NCBI GenBank assembly: GCA_039566865.1
Contig: CM076949.1
Span: 24,094,501-24,158,500 of the forward strand
Direction of reading: 5' to 3'
DNA: 64,000 nt
Origin: Aurelia coerulea
Lineage: Eukaryota > Cnidaria > Scyphozoa > Semaeostomeae > Ulmaridae
Positions 58,101 through 64,000 of the stretch are shown piece after piece. The translations under genes were made by a program, and so were the position numbers. Every line of letters starts with the position of its first letter. Position 1 is the first letter of the stretch. The notes beneath the pieces are model-generated. The model was given only the letters and a program-made list of their open reading frames with translations, searched no databases and was not told the origin of the DNA.

Positions 58101-59969
58101 ACCAAATGACCTGATGTTTTGAAGATAACAGATCATTGCAATTGCTATCTAATGAGAACTGAGTTCGCTGTTAATTATTTTGGCGCCTTGTCAATCCTGA
58201 TAAACGTAACAGCTGTACTGATAACAAAAATTTCTGTTTCGTAAAGAGTTTTTTGCGTTTTTTTCACTGGTTGGCCTTTCTGCTAACCTGCGAAGGGTCG
58301 AGCTTGCTGGCGGAGGGCCGGCCTTTCGATACTAAATTATGGATGCATTTTTGACTCACGTACTTGGGTGTGCTCGATTGGTAATTCGAAACGTACCAAA
58401 TTCTGAAAACAGTACACTTCGCAGAGACGGAAATATATTTTGCAGTCACATGAAAATCTCTAAAACAGCAGGCTTGGATTTACCATTGCGATTCGCTAAA
58501 GAAAACGAGAATCTATCAAAATTTTGCTGAACTTTCTGCCTTTTAGAGCAGAAGGTAAAGCAGACCTTTCAAACCTTTCCCTGCATTCGTGCAACCAACA
58601 CTTCACGTAAAATCAAGTATACCTTTATTTCAGTTCTCATAAAGCATGAGAGAAATAAACAAAGATGCTTCGGTCTTCCGCTACCAAGTAGAATTCGATT
58701 GATTCAAATCCATCCAGCCCTCCTGAACGTTTTTGCACACCTGATATATCATCAAACAAGAGGCACAATCTTAGACTTATGACCTAGAGTCCCTCGTTTC
58801 CATGTGCTGTGTGACTTCAAGATTGCGCTTCGGTCAGCAGAGACTCATATTATCACTCTGAAAAAGCTGACCCTATTTAGGCCCAAACTCTGACTTCCTA
58901 GAATACCAATGAGATTGCGAGTTTTGGCAAAGAACAATAAGTTTCGAGCACTCGATTCGATTGACGCAGTTGATTAGATTTGAAGAAAGTTGCTGCGGCA
59001 GGTATTTTCTCTGGTATGTTTTGGTCTTAAAAACATGGAAATTGCAGCATTTAGAGACTTATTTTGCACTCACCAGGTAAAGGGAACTTTCTTCTTCAGA
59101 TATATACCAGGTTTCGTTGATTAAGTGTCTGCTTGCCGTGGTTTCTATCGCATTTCCTTTCAAAGGAACGACGTTGAACAGAGCCGAAGTAGTCGGACTC
59201 GTCGTTATAATTCCAGCACAATCTCAATCGTTCTTGCAGAATGAGTTCCACCAGATACTTTTGAGGAAAATTTGGAATCATAGTCGGGATATCTGCTTCT
59301 ACCATGGCCAATCCGAAGATAAAAATTTAGGCCAAAAGCCCAGTAATCGACATAAAGGCCAAGAGCCCACTGATCAACATTGTAGGTTTTAAAGCATTCT
59401 TTTCATCAATTAAATGATAAAAGCATGGTTGTCACTCCTGTGTCTGTGAACTTGCTTTGGTATCCAAACCTTTAGCTTCTCGTAGCTAGCAAACTACCAA
59501 CTGCCATGCTTGTTCAAAGTTTAATTAGGCCCAGATTGATAATGCACCTCCAGGAGGGAAGGAAAATGAGAACTTTGCTACAAAGGACTGAAGGTATGTT
59601 GATTAGTAGGCTCCATGCCTTTAAGTTGATTACTGGGCATTTGGCCTAAATTTTTATCTTCAGATTTTCCATGCTTTTACCACTAGATTTCTCGTGTCTT
59701 TCCCTTTTAGAAAGCACCTGTATTATCCAGGGCTGCTCTTCTCCTTGAGTGCTGCCATTTTGTACATCAGTGCAACAAAGGAGGCTGGGACCCGCTTTCA
59801 CGACCCGAATTCACAACAAAGAAGGATGTCGCTACCATGTTCTACAAGTGGGGAACTGCTATTGGAGGAAAACTTGAGGAAATTGTTCAAAAGGAAGTTT
59901 CTGCCATGAATGCTAATGGTAGTGAGCTCAAGAAATCGGAGGCGATCGAAAGAAACGTCTTACATGAAG
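34123..59969 (+). CDS. UNC80: UNC80 homologue, NALCN channel complex subunit (5' part, six exons, partial)
   Basis: Exons: 34123-34190, 47894-47945, 52064-53560, 55047-55358, 56978-57355, 59711-59969; every junction keeps frame and uses GT-AG. Together they give about 855 residues of a protein that is about 3,250 long in human; the rest lies beyond the window. UNC80 is a large helical scaffold bridging NALCN and UNC79 at the plasma membrane, needed for the neuronal sodium leak current. Family matches recalled, not computed: KLPLEIQMWL, YFLKAKLDDRKYEAACV, LFERVL, then RWDFVKAACPYVIQCAAQIL, YFDIIVLRSL, VLNFLHSFTGFC, LVDLNALHEGMRHFRF, APVLSRAALLLECCHFVHQC and MFYKWGTAIG. Start: ATG 34123 or 34126, just after an in-frame TGA. 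Introns 1 (13.7 kb) and 2 (4.1 kb) are crowded with transposons. Residues ~560-740 are basic and Ser-rich, likely disordered as in the family. Intron 6 shows no clear further exon. Confidence 0.93.
34191..37740. other. UNC80 intron 1, 5' part; no gene or clear element
   Basis: AT-rich single-copy-looking sequence. The open frame near 36340-36497 follows a CAG but its phase does not fit exon 1 and it has no UNC80 resemblance. No inverted-repeat element was recognised, which contrasts with the flanking kilobases. Confidence 0.5.
37750..38515 (+). repeat. 115-bp tandem repeat, about 6.6 copies
   Basis: AGAACCGACGCAGAAGTGAA recurs at 37761, 37876, 37990, 38105, 38220, 38334 and 38450, spacing 114-116 bp. 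Units differ by small indels such as TTAGCTTGG versus TTAGTTGG and GCAAGAGC versus ACAAGGAGC. It lies in UNC80 intron 1. No coding function is seen. Confidence 0.95.
38552..38707. mobile_element. 156-bp hAT-like element, CAGGGCCGTAGGAAG ends, 8-bp duplication
   Basis: CAGGGCCGTAGGAAGGAGC and CGCTTCCTACGGGCCTG are inverted. The exact 8-bp duplication TACAGTAC flanks it (38544-38551 and 38708-38715). The G/C-run sub-ends resemble those of the 32503 and 39843 elements. Confidence 0.92.
39144..39725. mobile_element. AACAAGG foldback element, copy
   Basis: 582 bp with the family ends AACAAGGACAG and CTGTCCTTGTT. Flanking 9-mers TAGGTATGC and TTGGTATGC differ at one base. The centre holds paired GAATTGAATCGCCTC-type sequence. 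It lies in UNC80 intron 1. Confidence 0.9.
39843..40042. mobile_element. 200-bp hAT-like element, CAGGGGTGGCGCCAGG ends
   Basis: CAGGGGTGGCGCCAGG at the left and CCTGGCGCCACCTCCG at the right are inverted. Flanking 8-mers AGTTGATG and AGTTGTTG differ at one base. Internal short repeats of CCCCC(C)GTCGGAAG occur five times. Confidence 0.85.
40297..40660. mobile_element. AACAAGG half-copy disrupted by a hAT-like insertion
   Basis: The AACAAGG-family left arm (GCAAGGATAGATTTTGCAAC at 40297, continuing as CACAATAGCATCAGTTGC at 40483) is split by ~150 bp bounded by TGGCGGACACTT and AAGTGTCCGCCA. After the arm, the right half is missing. A (GAAA)n microsatellite follows at about 40657-40683. This gives a relative age: the foldback came first. 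Confidence 0.7.
41255..41358. mobile_element. ~104-bp palindrome, TGTCTCAAATTAGATGTC ends
   Basis: TGTCTCAAATTAGATGTC and GATCTAATTTGAGACA are inverted across about 100 bp. A second copy is at 51559-51668 and a shorter relative at 9388. Likely a miniature transposon; the target duplication is not resolved. Confidence 0.75.
41605..41780. mobile_element. AACAAGG family fragment
   Basis: GGACGGACTTTGTAATCA followed by AGAAGAAGGGTAAATCTAAA + GATCTGCC matches internal arm sequence of the AACAAGG foldbacks, with much of the arm deleted. The deletion pattern resembles the copy at 53943-54270. Confidence 0.6.
41781..42836. other. UNC80 intron 1 sequence without recognised element
   Basis: A pair of related stretches with CATAATTT/TTATTCACGAAA + AAAGAACAGAGCGAAAGTTA recurs around 42255, 42418 and 42580, suggesting an old local triplication with units of ~160 bp. 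No gene is seen. Confidence 0.45.
42846..43494. mobile_element. AACAAGG foldback element with 9-bp duplication and internal LINE tail
   Basis: Ends are AAACAAGGGCAG and GTCCCTTGTTT; the exact 9-bp duplication AGTTTGGCT is at 42837-42845 and 43495-43503. The centre is replaced by ~180 bp of unrelated sequence (43007-43190). Arms match 11744-12346 closely. Confidence 0.92.
43007..43190 (+). mobile_element. LINE 3' end fragment with (CATA)n tail inside a foldback
   Basis: The frame RSTRSFNAIPATMIRG then stop, followed by an AT-rich 3' UTR and a CATACATACATACATA tail, resembles the end of a CR1/L2/RTE-type LINE. It is 5'-truncated and inserted in the foldback centre. Confidence 0.6.
43575..43690. 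mobile_element. Half copy of the TTAAGAACCATTGTC element
   Basis: TAGGCCAAATTTGATTTTAA and CGTGCCCGCAAAGGACCTTG + GGTGACAG match the right arm of 23953-24215. The left arm is absent. Confidence 0.65.
44036..44340. mobile_element. AACAAGG arm next to a CRE-box MITE fragment
   Basis: 44036-44160 is a single AACAAGG-family arm (AACAAGGATAGATTTTGTTA...). It abuts 44166-44340, a fragment of the CRE-box MITE carrying TTTGATGACGTCACAACC (TGACGTCA at 44291-44298). Neither keeps its other end. Confidence 0.65.
44640..46390 (+). repeat. Tandem array of alternating 175- and 180-bp units
   Basis: The landmark GAAGGGATTYGTTAACGG recurs at 44731, 44915, 45090, 45270, 45445, 45625, 45800, 45980, 46158 and 46337. 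Central spacings alternate 175, 180, 175, 180, 175, 180: one type reads AGAAGATTTTAGCATTCAG, the other AGAATATTTGAGCTGACC. So the array grows as a 355-bp dimer, with older monomers of about 178-184 bp at both edges. It lies in UNC80 intron 1. No coding function. Confidence 0.95.
46676..47258. mobile_element. AACAAGG foldback element, diverged copy, 9-bp duplication
   Basis: Ends are AACAAGGACAGATAATGTTA and AACATTATCTGTCCTT-type complement (right end CTGTCCTTCTT). The exact 9-bp duplication TGAGCAAGG is at 46667-46675 and 47259-47267. The arms differ more from the reference copy than the others, marking a subfamily. It lies in UNC80 intron 1. Confidence 0.9.
47482..47740. mobile_element. AACAAGG foldback, single arm
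   Basis: AACAAGGCCAGATTTTGTAA...AACCAGTAAATCAAAACAAA matches the left arm; the right arm is gone. It ends about 150 bp before UNC80 exon 2. Confidence 0.75.
47894..47945 (+). CDS. UNC80: UNC80 exon 2, a 52-nt micro-exon
   Basis: The acceptor TTTTTGTTTTTAG precedes G + 17 codons reading YFLKAKLDDRKYEAACV, then donor GTGAGC. It takes the phase-2 end of exon 1 and hands over in phase 0 to LFERVL in exon 3. The family shows FLRPKLGKQYEASCV immediately before FERVL, so order and spacing agree. It is too short for open-frame screens and lies between two transposon copies. Confidence 0.88.
48123..48721. mobile_element. AACAAGG foldback element, full length, no matching duplication
   Basis: AACAAGGACAGACTTTGTAA to CTGTCCTTGTT with both arms. 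Flanking 9-mers (TCAGTATAA and ATTTCTGTT) do not match, so it may be a recombinant between copies or the duplication was lost. It is 178 bp downstream of UNC80 exon 2, in intron 2. Confidence 0.85.
48836..49433. mobile_element. AACAAGG foldback element with exact 9-bp duplication
   Basis: 598 bp, ends AACAAGGGCAGATTTTGTAA and complement, 9-bp duplication GCAGCTGAT at 48827-48835 and 49434-49442. It lies 114 bp from the previous copy. UNC80 intron 2. Confidence 0.94.
49443..50325. other. UNC80 intron 2 sequence, nothing recognised
   Basis: AT-rich; short open frames only, without splice context or family resemblance. Confidence 0.5.
50326..50620. mobile_element. Foldback, GGGCTATAAGAAACTC arms
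   Basis: CCACGTGCGTGGCAGATTGA and ATCTGCCACGTGCAGG are inverted, as are TTTCTGATATATTATGTGAC-like and TCCACTTGATATATCAGAGA segments, with outer GGGCTATAAGAAACTC and GCTTCTTACAGCCC. Old, worn arms. Confidence 0.65.
50770..51549. mobile_element. 780-bp TA-flanked element, CCGGGTGTCCCAAAAAAAA ends
   Basis: CCGGGTGTCCCAAAAAAAAC + GCAACAGATT and its complement are flanked by TA (50768-50769 and 51550-51551). Long arms continue inward (AAATCAGCAAACTTC and GAAGTTTGTTGATTT). TA target and GGGTGTCCC ends are typical of mariner-type derivatives. No transposase is seen. UNC80 intron 2. Confidence 0.88.
51559..51668. mobile_element. ~110-bp palindrome, TGTCTCAAATTAGATGTC ends, second copy
   Basis: TGTCTCAAATTAGATGTCACCTG and CAGGTGACATCTAATTTGATAC-like complement. 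Same family as 41255-41358. It abuts the TA element on the left. Confidence 0.75.
51825..52023 (-). mobile_element. tRNA-derived SINE, antisense, 40 bp from UNC80 exon 3
   Basis: On minus: GGGGATGGCTCAGCGATAGC (A box), GGTTCGAGTCC (B box, 51960-51970), then TGTAATTCCAGGCTAAAGGA and ATCACGAGGTGTGGTCAC, the same tail as the copy at 15418. Its head ends about 40 bp upstream of the exon 3 acceptor, so the branch point region lies at its edge. Confidence 0.85.
52064..53560 (+). CDS. UNC80: UNC80 exon 3 (1,497 nt)
   Basis: The largest exon, exactly 499 codons in phase 0. The acceptor is TTCTTTTGCAG and the donor GAG|GTGAGT. It encodes residues 41-539, covering the N-terminal helical region. It includes the Ser-rich SGPSQKG and GSSPRSISPEG linkers, which are much shorter than the corresponding vertebrate linker. 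A 170-bp inverted-repeat element begins 55 bp past the donor. Confidence 0.93.
53616..53785. mobile_element. 170-bp inverted-repeat element, CGTTCAATTCCTACCC ends
   Basis: CGTTCAATTCCTACCC(T)TACCATCCC and complement GGGATGGTCAGGGTAGGAATTGAACG, with several CCCCCGGGC blocks inside. It begins 55 bp past the UNC80 exon 3 donor. No clear duplication. Confidence 0.8.
53836..53915. mobile_element. 80-bp hAT-like element, TAGCCTGCGTGCAGACTC ends
   Basis: TAGCCTGCGTGCAGACTC and AGTCTGCACGCGGGCTA, exact 8-bp duplication ACGCTAGG at 53828-53835 and 53916-53923. Second copy of the 24922 family. UNC80 intron 3. Confidence 0.93.
53943..54270. mobile_element. AACAAGG foldback, one arm with deleted centre
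   Basis: AACAACAACAGATTTTGTAA...CGATTTGCGACTGCAGACAA and then GAAGAAGGATAAATCTAAAG-type sequence like 41605. The right arm is missing. Confidence 0.7.
55359..55880. mobile_element. CRE-box MITE, copy 4, abutting an UNC80 donor site
   Basis: MITE-like sequence starts at GTAGGGCTCAAATCTT immediately after exon 4 (ends 55358) and ends near AAAGATTCGAAAGATCTGAA + AGATGCT. TGACGTCA lies at 55541-55548. Arms such as CTGCCGTGGAAATTTATTGA are inverted as ATTTCCACGGCAGATTTACA. The intronic bases of the donor therefore belong to, or are fused with, the MITE's terminal repeat. Confidence 0.85.
55881..56977. other. UNC80 intron 4, remainder
   Basis: No exon recognised. GATATCGAAAGAAGAAGGCT + AAATCTAAC at about 56834 is a worn AACAAGG-family piece. 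Confidence 0.45.
57594..57833 (-). mobile_element. Possible Penelope-like/retrozyme remnant with hammerhead-like core
   Basis: The minus strand reads CTGATGAAGGCCTTACGTCGAAAC (in two parts CTGATGA and GTCGAAAC; plus positions 57681-57703). The CUGAUGA...GAAA pair with a short GGC/GUC stem between is the conserved core of type I hammerhead ribozymes found in Penelope-like elements. No GIY-YIG or RT sequence is seen, and stems I/III could not be proved by eye. UNC80 intron 5. Confidence 0.45.
58772..59215. mobile_element. TAGACTTATGAC element, copy 1, 9-bp duplication
   Basis: Starts TAGACTTATGACCTAGAGTC and ends GACTCGTCGTTATAATTCCA; the exact 9-bp duplication GCACAATCT lies at 58763-58771 and 59216-59224. 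The body matches 60150-60704 (for example TCTCTGGTATGTTTTGGTC and TTATTTTGCACTCACCAGGT). UNC80 intron 5. Confidence 0.9.
59303..59675. mobile_element. Foldback, GAAGATAAAAATTTAGGCC arms
   Basis: CATGGCCAATCCGAAGATAA + AAATTTAGGCCAAAAGCCCAGTAATC is inverted at 59626-59675 (GATTACTGGGCATTTGGCCT + AAATTTTTATCTTCAG). It ends about 35 bp before the UNC80 exon 6 acceptor. Confidence 0.8.
59711..59969 (+). CDS. UNC80: UNC80 exon 6 (259 nt)
   Basis: The acceptor TCCCTTTTAG precedes codons APVLSRAALLLECCHFVHQC, which directly continue ALMDL of exon 5, as the family shows DLEAPVVARAALFLECARFV. MFYKWGTAIGGKLEE follows. It ends in phase 1 at GAAG|GTAAAG. The next exon is not identified within the window. 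Confidence 0.92.
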
Positions 59970-60149
59970 GTAAAGTATAGTTCTGTTGATTTTTTGTTTC
60001 GTGTTTTTTTTGCAATATCAGTTTCGTTGGAGTGGAATGCTTTCTACTCCAATATATCTCAAGAAGAACTTCAAGGGCATGCTTACACGAATGGACATTG
60101 TCTAGAAAACCTTGTTGACACTGTTGGCTTATTTTTGCTAGCATACCAT

Positions 60150-60704
60150 TAGACTTATGACGATGAGTCTCTTCTTTCCCTGTGCTCTTTGACTTGAAGA
60201 TGGCGCTTCAGTCAACAGAGACTCGTATTATTACTCTGAAAAAGTTGACCCTATTTAGGCCTAATATGCTGGGGTTCCTAGCATACCAATCAGACTGCGA
60301 GATTTGGCAAGGAACAATAAGTTTCGAACACTCGATTCAAAAGACGCACTTGACTAGATTTGAAGGAAGTTGCTGCGGTAGGTACTTGAAGATGTCTCTG
60401 GTATGTTTTGGTCGTAAAGACATGGAAATTGCAGCATTAAAAGACTTATTTTGCACTCACCAGGTAAAGTGAACTTTCCTCTTCAGTTGAGTACCAAGTT
60501 TCGTTGATTAAGTGTCTACTTATCGTGGTTTCTATCGCATTTCCTTTCTGAGGAGTGACCGTTGAACAGAGCCGAAGCAGTCTTTCGATCCAGAATCGAT
60601 CGATCGAATGCAGAAGATAGGGTCAGGTTTTTAACGGTTTCAATATGAGTCCCTGTTGAGCAAGGCACCGCAGGGATACAAGGGACTCATCGTCCCTAAG
60701 TCTA
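60150..60704. mobile_element. TAGACTTATGAC element, copy 2, 9-bp duplication
   Basis: TAGACTTATGACGATGAGTC to GACTCATCGTCCCTAAGTCTA with the exact 9-bp duplication GCATACCAT (60141-60149 and 60705-60713). Inner arms pair AAAGTTGACCCTATTTAGG with GATAGGGTCAGGTTTTTAAC. Longer than copy 1 by ~110 bp. UNC80 intron 6. Confidence 0.92.
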
Positions 60705-61067
60705 GCATACCATGCTATTTCAAATATAACGCTGCAACTTGACAACAGTTAGATGTGGCTGAAATTGTTGATCTGGAAAGTTTCGTTCGAGCGTTTCTTT
60801 GCATATTTTGATGATCAAAGACTTAGCGACGATTAAATCTTCTTTAGCTATGTAGAGTAGCTGTGTGAAAGAACAGTTCCAGAGCAGTTATGTGAAGAAT
60901 TTAGCTGAGAGTAATGTGCAGAAAATCATTTCATTTTCAAGTCATGCGTTGTTTTATCAGACAGTGAAACAGTTGCAGCTGGTGACCCAAACGAAAGTGC
61001 ACCAAGAAAATCTTTCACGCATAAATGAGTAGTTTACAGATCGCAGTGATTTAAACATTGTTTAGAG
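60705..61067. other. UNC80 intron 6, no element recognised
   Basis: AT-rich. A TTTTATCAG at about 60960 is followed by 22 open codons in the right phase and then TGA, with no usable donor, so I do not call an exon. Confidence 0.4.
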
Positions 61068-63615
61068 CATAAGGCTCAAATCTTTCAAATCTTTGAAAAA
61101 GTGGGTGTAAAATTCTGTTATGTTTTTCTTTAAATTAAGTGGCTTGAAAGGAACTTATGGTATTTTGCTGTAAATCTGCCGTGGGGATATTTCTGATATC
61201 TTGATTTTTTTCAAAATGATGGCATTTTAATTATTTTTGAAAGAATTCATGGAAAATTTTGGAAAATTTAAATTCAATTCAATTCAATTCAATTCAAACT
61301 TTATTCATAAGAAATACATGATACATAATACAATGTACTGTAAAACTTATACGACTCAGAAAAAGCAAAGCTTATCTAGTCTGAGCCGCTTTGAGAACAA
61401 AAACAAGCGAAATATATACAAAACGTAACGAGAAGAATAGTAGTAGCAAACTGGTAAAAGTATAATGGTTAATATTATAAAGCGTTAAAGGTTAAGTCAT
61501 TTTGTATTCGATTTAATTTGTTGTTGTTTTTTTTTTCGTTTCTTTAATTTATTGGTATTGAAGGAGTCTAAGATTTTTTATTTCGTTAGAAAATGATTTT
61601 ACGTTATTGATATGTTTTATTTTATCTGGGAGGTTATTCCAGAGTCTTGCACCTTTGTTTTTAAGCGTTTGGTCACCCCAATGTTTGCTTGTTCTGCATA
61701 GTTTATAGTCTTTTCTTTGTCTTGTTTCGTATTTATGTTTACCCTCATTAGTTTCAAAATAGCTATGAAATGCAGCTGGAAGTTTGTCTGGGTTATGGTT
61801 CACTTTATGCATGAAGTTAAGAATTTTTGCTTCATAGAGATCTTTTACTTTTAAAATTCCATACGATTTATGCAGAATGTTTGTAGAGTATCTATAGTCT
61901 TTGAACTGCAAGATTTTAAGCATTCTATTTTGCAGTACTTGGAGTCGCTTTAAATGACATTCTTTAGCCACTCCATAAACTTCTAAGGCGTAGCTTATTT
62001 TTGATTGCACTAAGCTGAGAAATAAAGCCTTCAAACATTCAGCTGGGACCAAGTGTCGCAGTTTAGCGAACATAGAGCAATATTTAACTAAGCTGCTAGC
62101 AAGTATGTCTATATGGTCATTCCAGTTTAAGTTGCAATCTATTTGCAGTCCAAGATATTTTAGACTGTTGACTTCTTTAAGTTTGGATCCCATTTCGATT
62201 GCAAAATCGTTGTCGATGGTTTTATTTCGATTTGGTTTAAAAAGGCAATGATTTGTTTTACTGGTGTTGATAAGCAATTTGTTTGCTTTGAACCACTCAT
62301 CTAATTTGGCTAGTTCGCTGTTATTACTCTAGCTAAGTCGTTAATATTGTTGCTAAAGCAAAATATGTTTGTGTCATCAGCAAAGAGTCTTGGTTTAACA
62401 TCATTCATAGCGTTTGCCATGTCATTTACGAATATTGTGAAAAGAATTGGGCCTAGGACTGACCCTTGTGGTACTCCTGTTTCAATGGTTTCTAAGGCAG
62501 ATTGTGTCTTATTGCAGCACGTGTATTGTTTACGTTTACTGAGAAAGCTGGAAAACCAGTTTCCAACGATCCCTCTAAATCCATAATGATGGAGTTTGTG
62601 AAGAAGAATCTCATGGTCAATAGTATCAAATGCTTTTGATAGGTCGAGAAATACACCAAGTGCACAGTTATCTTGATCTAATTTGCTGTAGATTTTATCG
62701 GTAATTTCTAAGAGAGCATGCACTGTTGAGTGGTTTTCTCTGAATCCGAATTGGAGTTCATACAATAGTTTGTGTTTTTTGATGAAAGTCATCATACGTT
62801 TGACAACCAGACGTTCAAATATTTTTTCAAAGCAAGATAGGAGGGAGATTGGTCTGTAGTTTTCTGCGAGGTATCTTTCACCCTTCTTGAAAACAGGAAT
62901 TACTTTTGCGACTTTCCAAATATCTGGAAATATTCCAGAATTTATGGGAAGGTTGTAGATGTGAGAGAGTGGGCTAACTAGGAGTTCAAAGGTAGATTTT
63001 ATAATCGATGGCTTAATACCATCATGTCCTGGAGATTTGTTGCCTTTTAGAAGTTTTATTTCAGTAACGATTTCATGTTCTTTTATTGGCTGGAAAAAGA
63101 AAGATTTTTCGACAGGATTTTTCAAGTAGCTGTTAAAGTTCGTTGAACAATTTTTTATCTTTGCAGCAGTTTTTTTTGCCTACTGTACAAAAGTGCTTGT
63201 TTAGTGCGTTTGCAATGTCGGTATCATCAAAATACGATTGATCATCATCGGTGGTAATTCTCTTAATGAGATTTTTAGATTTTCCTAAACAAATAGAGGA
63301 AAAATTCCTAAATCATCTTAAATCCTAAACAAATAGAGGAAAAATTGTATAATCTTCAAGAAAATCATAGTTTATGAAGGTCTACAATATGGTGGCAAGC
63401 AGACGTCTGTAGCTTTTCTGGTTTAGGATTTAGAAATTTGATGATGTCATGGTCTCCAATTTTAATAAATGCCACCATTTTGAAAATAATCGTGATATCA
63501 ATAAATTTCCGCGACAGATTTACAAGAAAGTAACCTAATTTCCTTCCAAGCCATTTAATTCAAAGAAAAATTCAACAGAATTTTACACCGACCTTGTTAA
63601 AGATTTGAGCCATAT
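61068..63615. mobile_element. CRE-box MITE, copy 5, split by a LINE
   Basis: Left half 61068-61270 (AGCATAAGGCTCAAATCTTT...), right half about 63290-63615 (ends AAGATTTGAGCCATATGCT). The box is degenerate (TGATGTCA). A ~2-kb LINE occupies the middle. CCTAAACAAATAGAGGAAAA occurs twice at 63287-63350, a junction duplication. Confidence 0.85.
61274..63290 (-). mobile_element. 5'-truncated LINE with pentanucleotide tail, antisense in UNC80 intron 6
   Basis: The minus strand encodes a reverse transcriptase: NYRPISLLSCFEKIFERLV, LQFGFRENHSTVHAL, FLDLSKAFDTIDHEILLHKL, GVPQGSVLGPILF and the FADDTNIF catalytic box at 63125-62310, then the C-terminal region SLKYLGLQIDCNLNWNDHI...WNNLPDKIKHINNVKSFSNE at 62277-61549. 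A one-base frameshift near 62310-62330 separates the two. The 5' part, with endonuclease, is missing; degraded coding traces reach about 63290. The 3' end is AATAAAG followed by (TTGAA)n at 61271-61298 instead of poly(A), as in CR1/L2/RTE-like lineages. Few lesions suggest recent insertion. Confidence 0.92.
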
Positions 63616-63689
63616 GCTTGGCATGGCTACATGCTTGCCACTTTGCTACTTTATCGACATGTTGAATTAATCAAAGTAAGGATTTTGTG

Positions 63690-64000
63690 AATGCAAGCAG
63701 TTCAAAAACCCGTCCAAGTTTATCAAAAACATATTGTAGACCTTCATAAACTATGGTGTTCTTGAAAGTTGTGCAATTTCTGCTCCATTAAGTTGGAAGT
63801 TTTTGCTATTTTTTAACTTTCCAGAAAAAATTCTACAAGCTGGAGAATAATCAAGATATCTTTCCTGAATTGACTTCGTTTTGATAGACAGTTTTCACTC
63901 ATAGGGAAATAAAAATCGCAGAAATTTCTGCATTTCAAGTCCTACTTCCACAGTAGTAATTTTTTGTCGGCGAACAGTGCGCTTGTGTGTACTTTGCGCC
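63690..64000. other. CRE-box MITE fragment and unassigned intron
   Basis: ATTGTAGACCTTCATAAACT + ATGGTGTTCTTG at 63731 matches the MITE interior; termini are absent. The rest, to the window edge, shows no exon. Confidence 0.5.

Noticed and set aside
60961..61027. UNC80 exon 7
   Set aside because: An acceptor-like TTTTATCAG opens 22 codons in the correct phase, but it ends in TGA with no acceptable donor before it and no family resemblance.

Overview
The window is nuclear DNA of an invertebrate animal. Its genes are split by GT-AG introns, it is AT-rich, and its coding segments match conserved animal families (CPPED1, chondroitin GalNAc-transferase, neuferricin/CYB5D2, UNC80). The many short inverted-repeat transposons and the gene set fit an early-branching animal. 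I favour an anthozoan cnidarian (coral or anemone), but that is inference and I could not test it. The supplied sequence does not name the species.

Layout. 1-5408 is a satellite array of 100-bp monomers, each made of five degenerate 20-mers. Directly beside it lie two tandem CPPED1-type phosphatase genes on + (5593-7266 and 8143-10916), each with one intron at the same phase-1 position. 10978-14312 is packed with foldback elements. A two-exon chondroitin N-acetylgalactosaminyltransferase gene lies on - (14419-18159); its intron holds a 449-bp palindrome, a tRNA-derived SINE and a MITE. 18160-25300 is intergenic and holds a 1.07-kb TIR element with a 9-bp target duplication. A three-exon neuferricin gene (CYB5D2) lies on - (25306-31918), with a decayed LINE in its second intron. 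About 2.2 kb away, head to head on +, is the 5' part of UNC80, a scaffold subunit of the NALCN sodium-leak channel complex. Six UNC80 exons (34123-59969) are recovered, including a 52-nt micro-exon at 47894-47945. The gene runs off the right edge.

Most of the rest is non-autonomous mobile DNA. It includes (i) a foldback family ending in AACAAGG with 9-bp target duplications and ten or more copies or fragments; (ii) TAGACT-ended elements with 9-bp duplications; (iii) a 75-bp hairpin family with 9-bp duplications; (iv) hAT-like miniature elements with 8-bp duplications; (v) TA-flanked CCGGGTG elements; (vi) a ~520-bp MITE family that often carries a perfect TGACGTCA box; (vii) tRNA-derived SINEs; and (viii) LINE fragments. 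There are also two internal tandem arrays (115 bp, and an alternating 175/180-bp dimer). The genes are ordinary cellular genes with no evident joint pathway. The unusual content is how densely transposons crowd the splice sites and how many target duplications are still readable.
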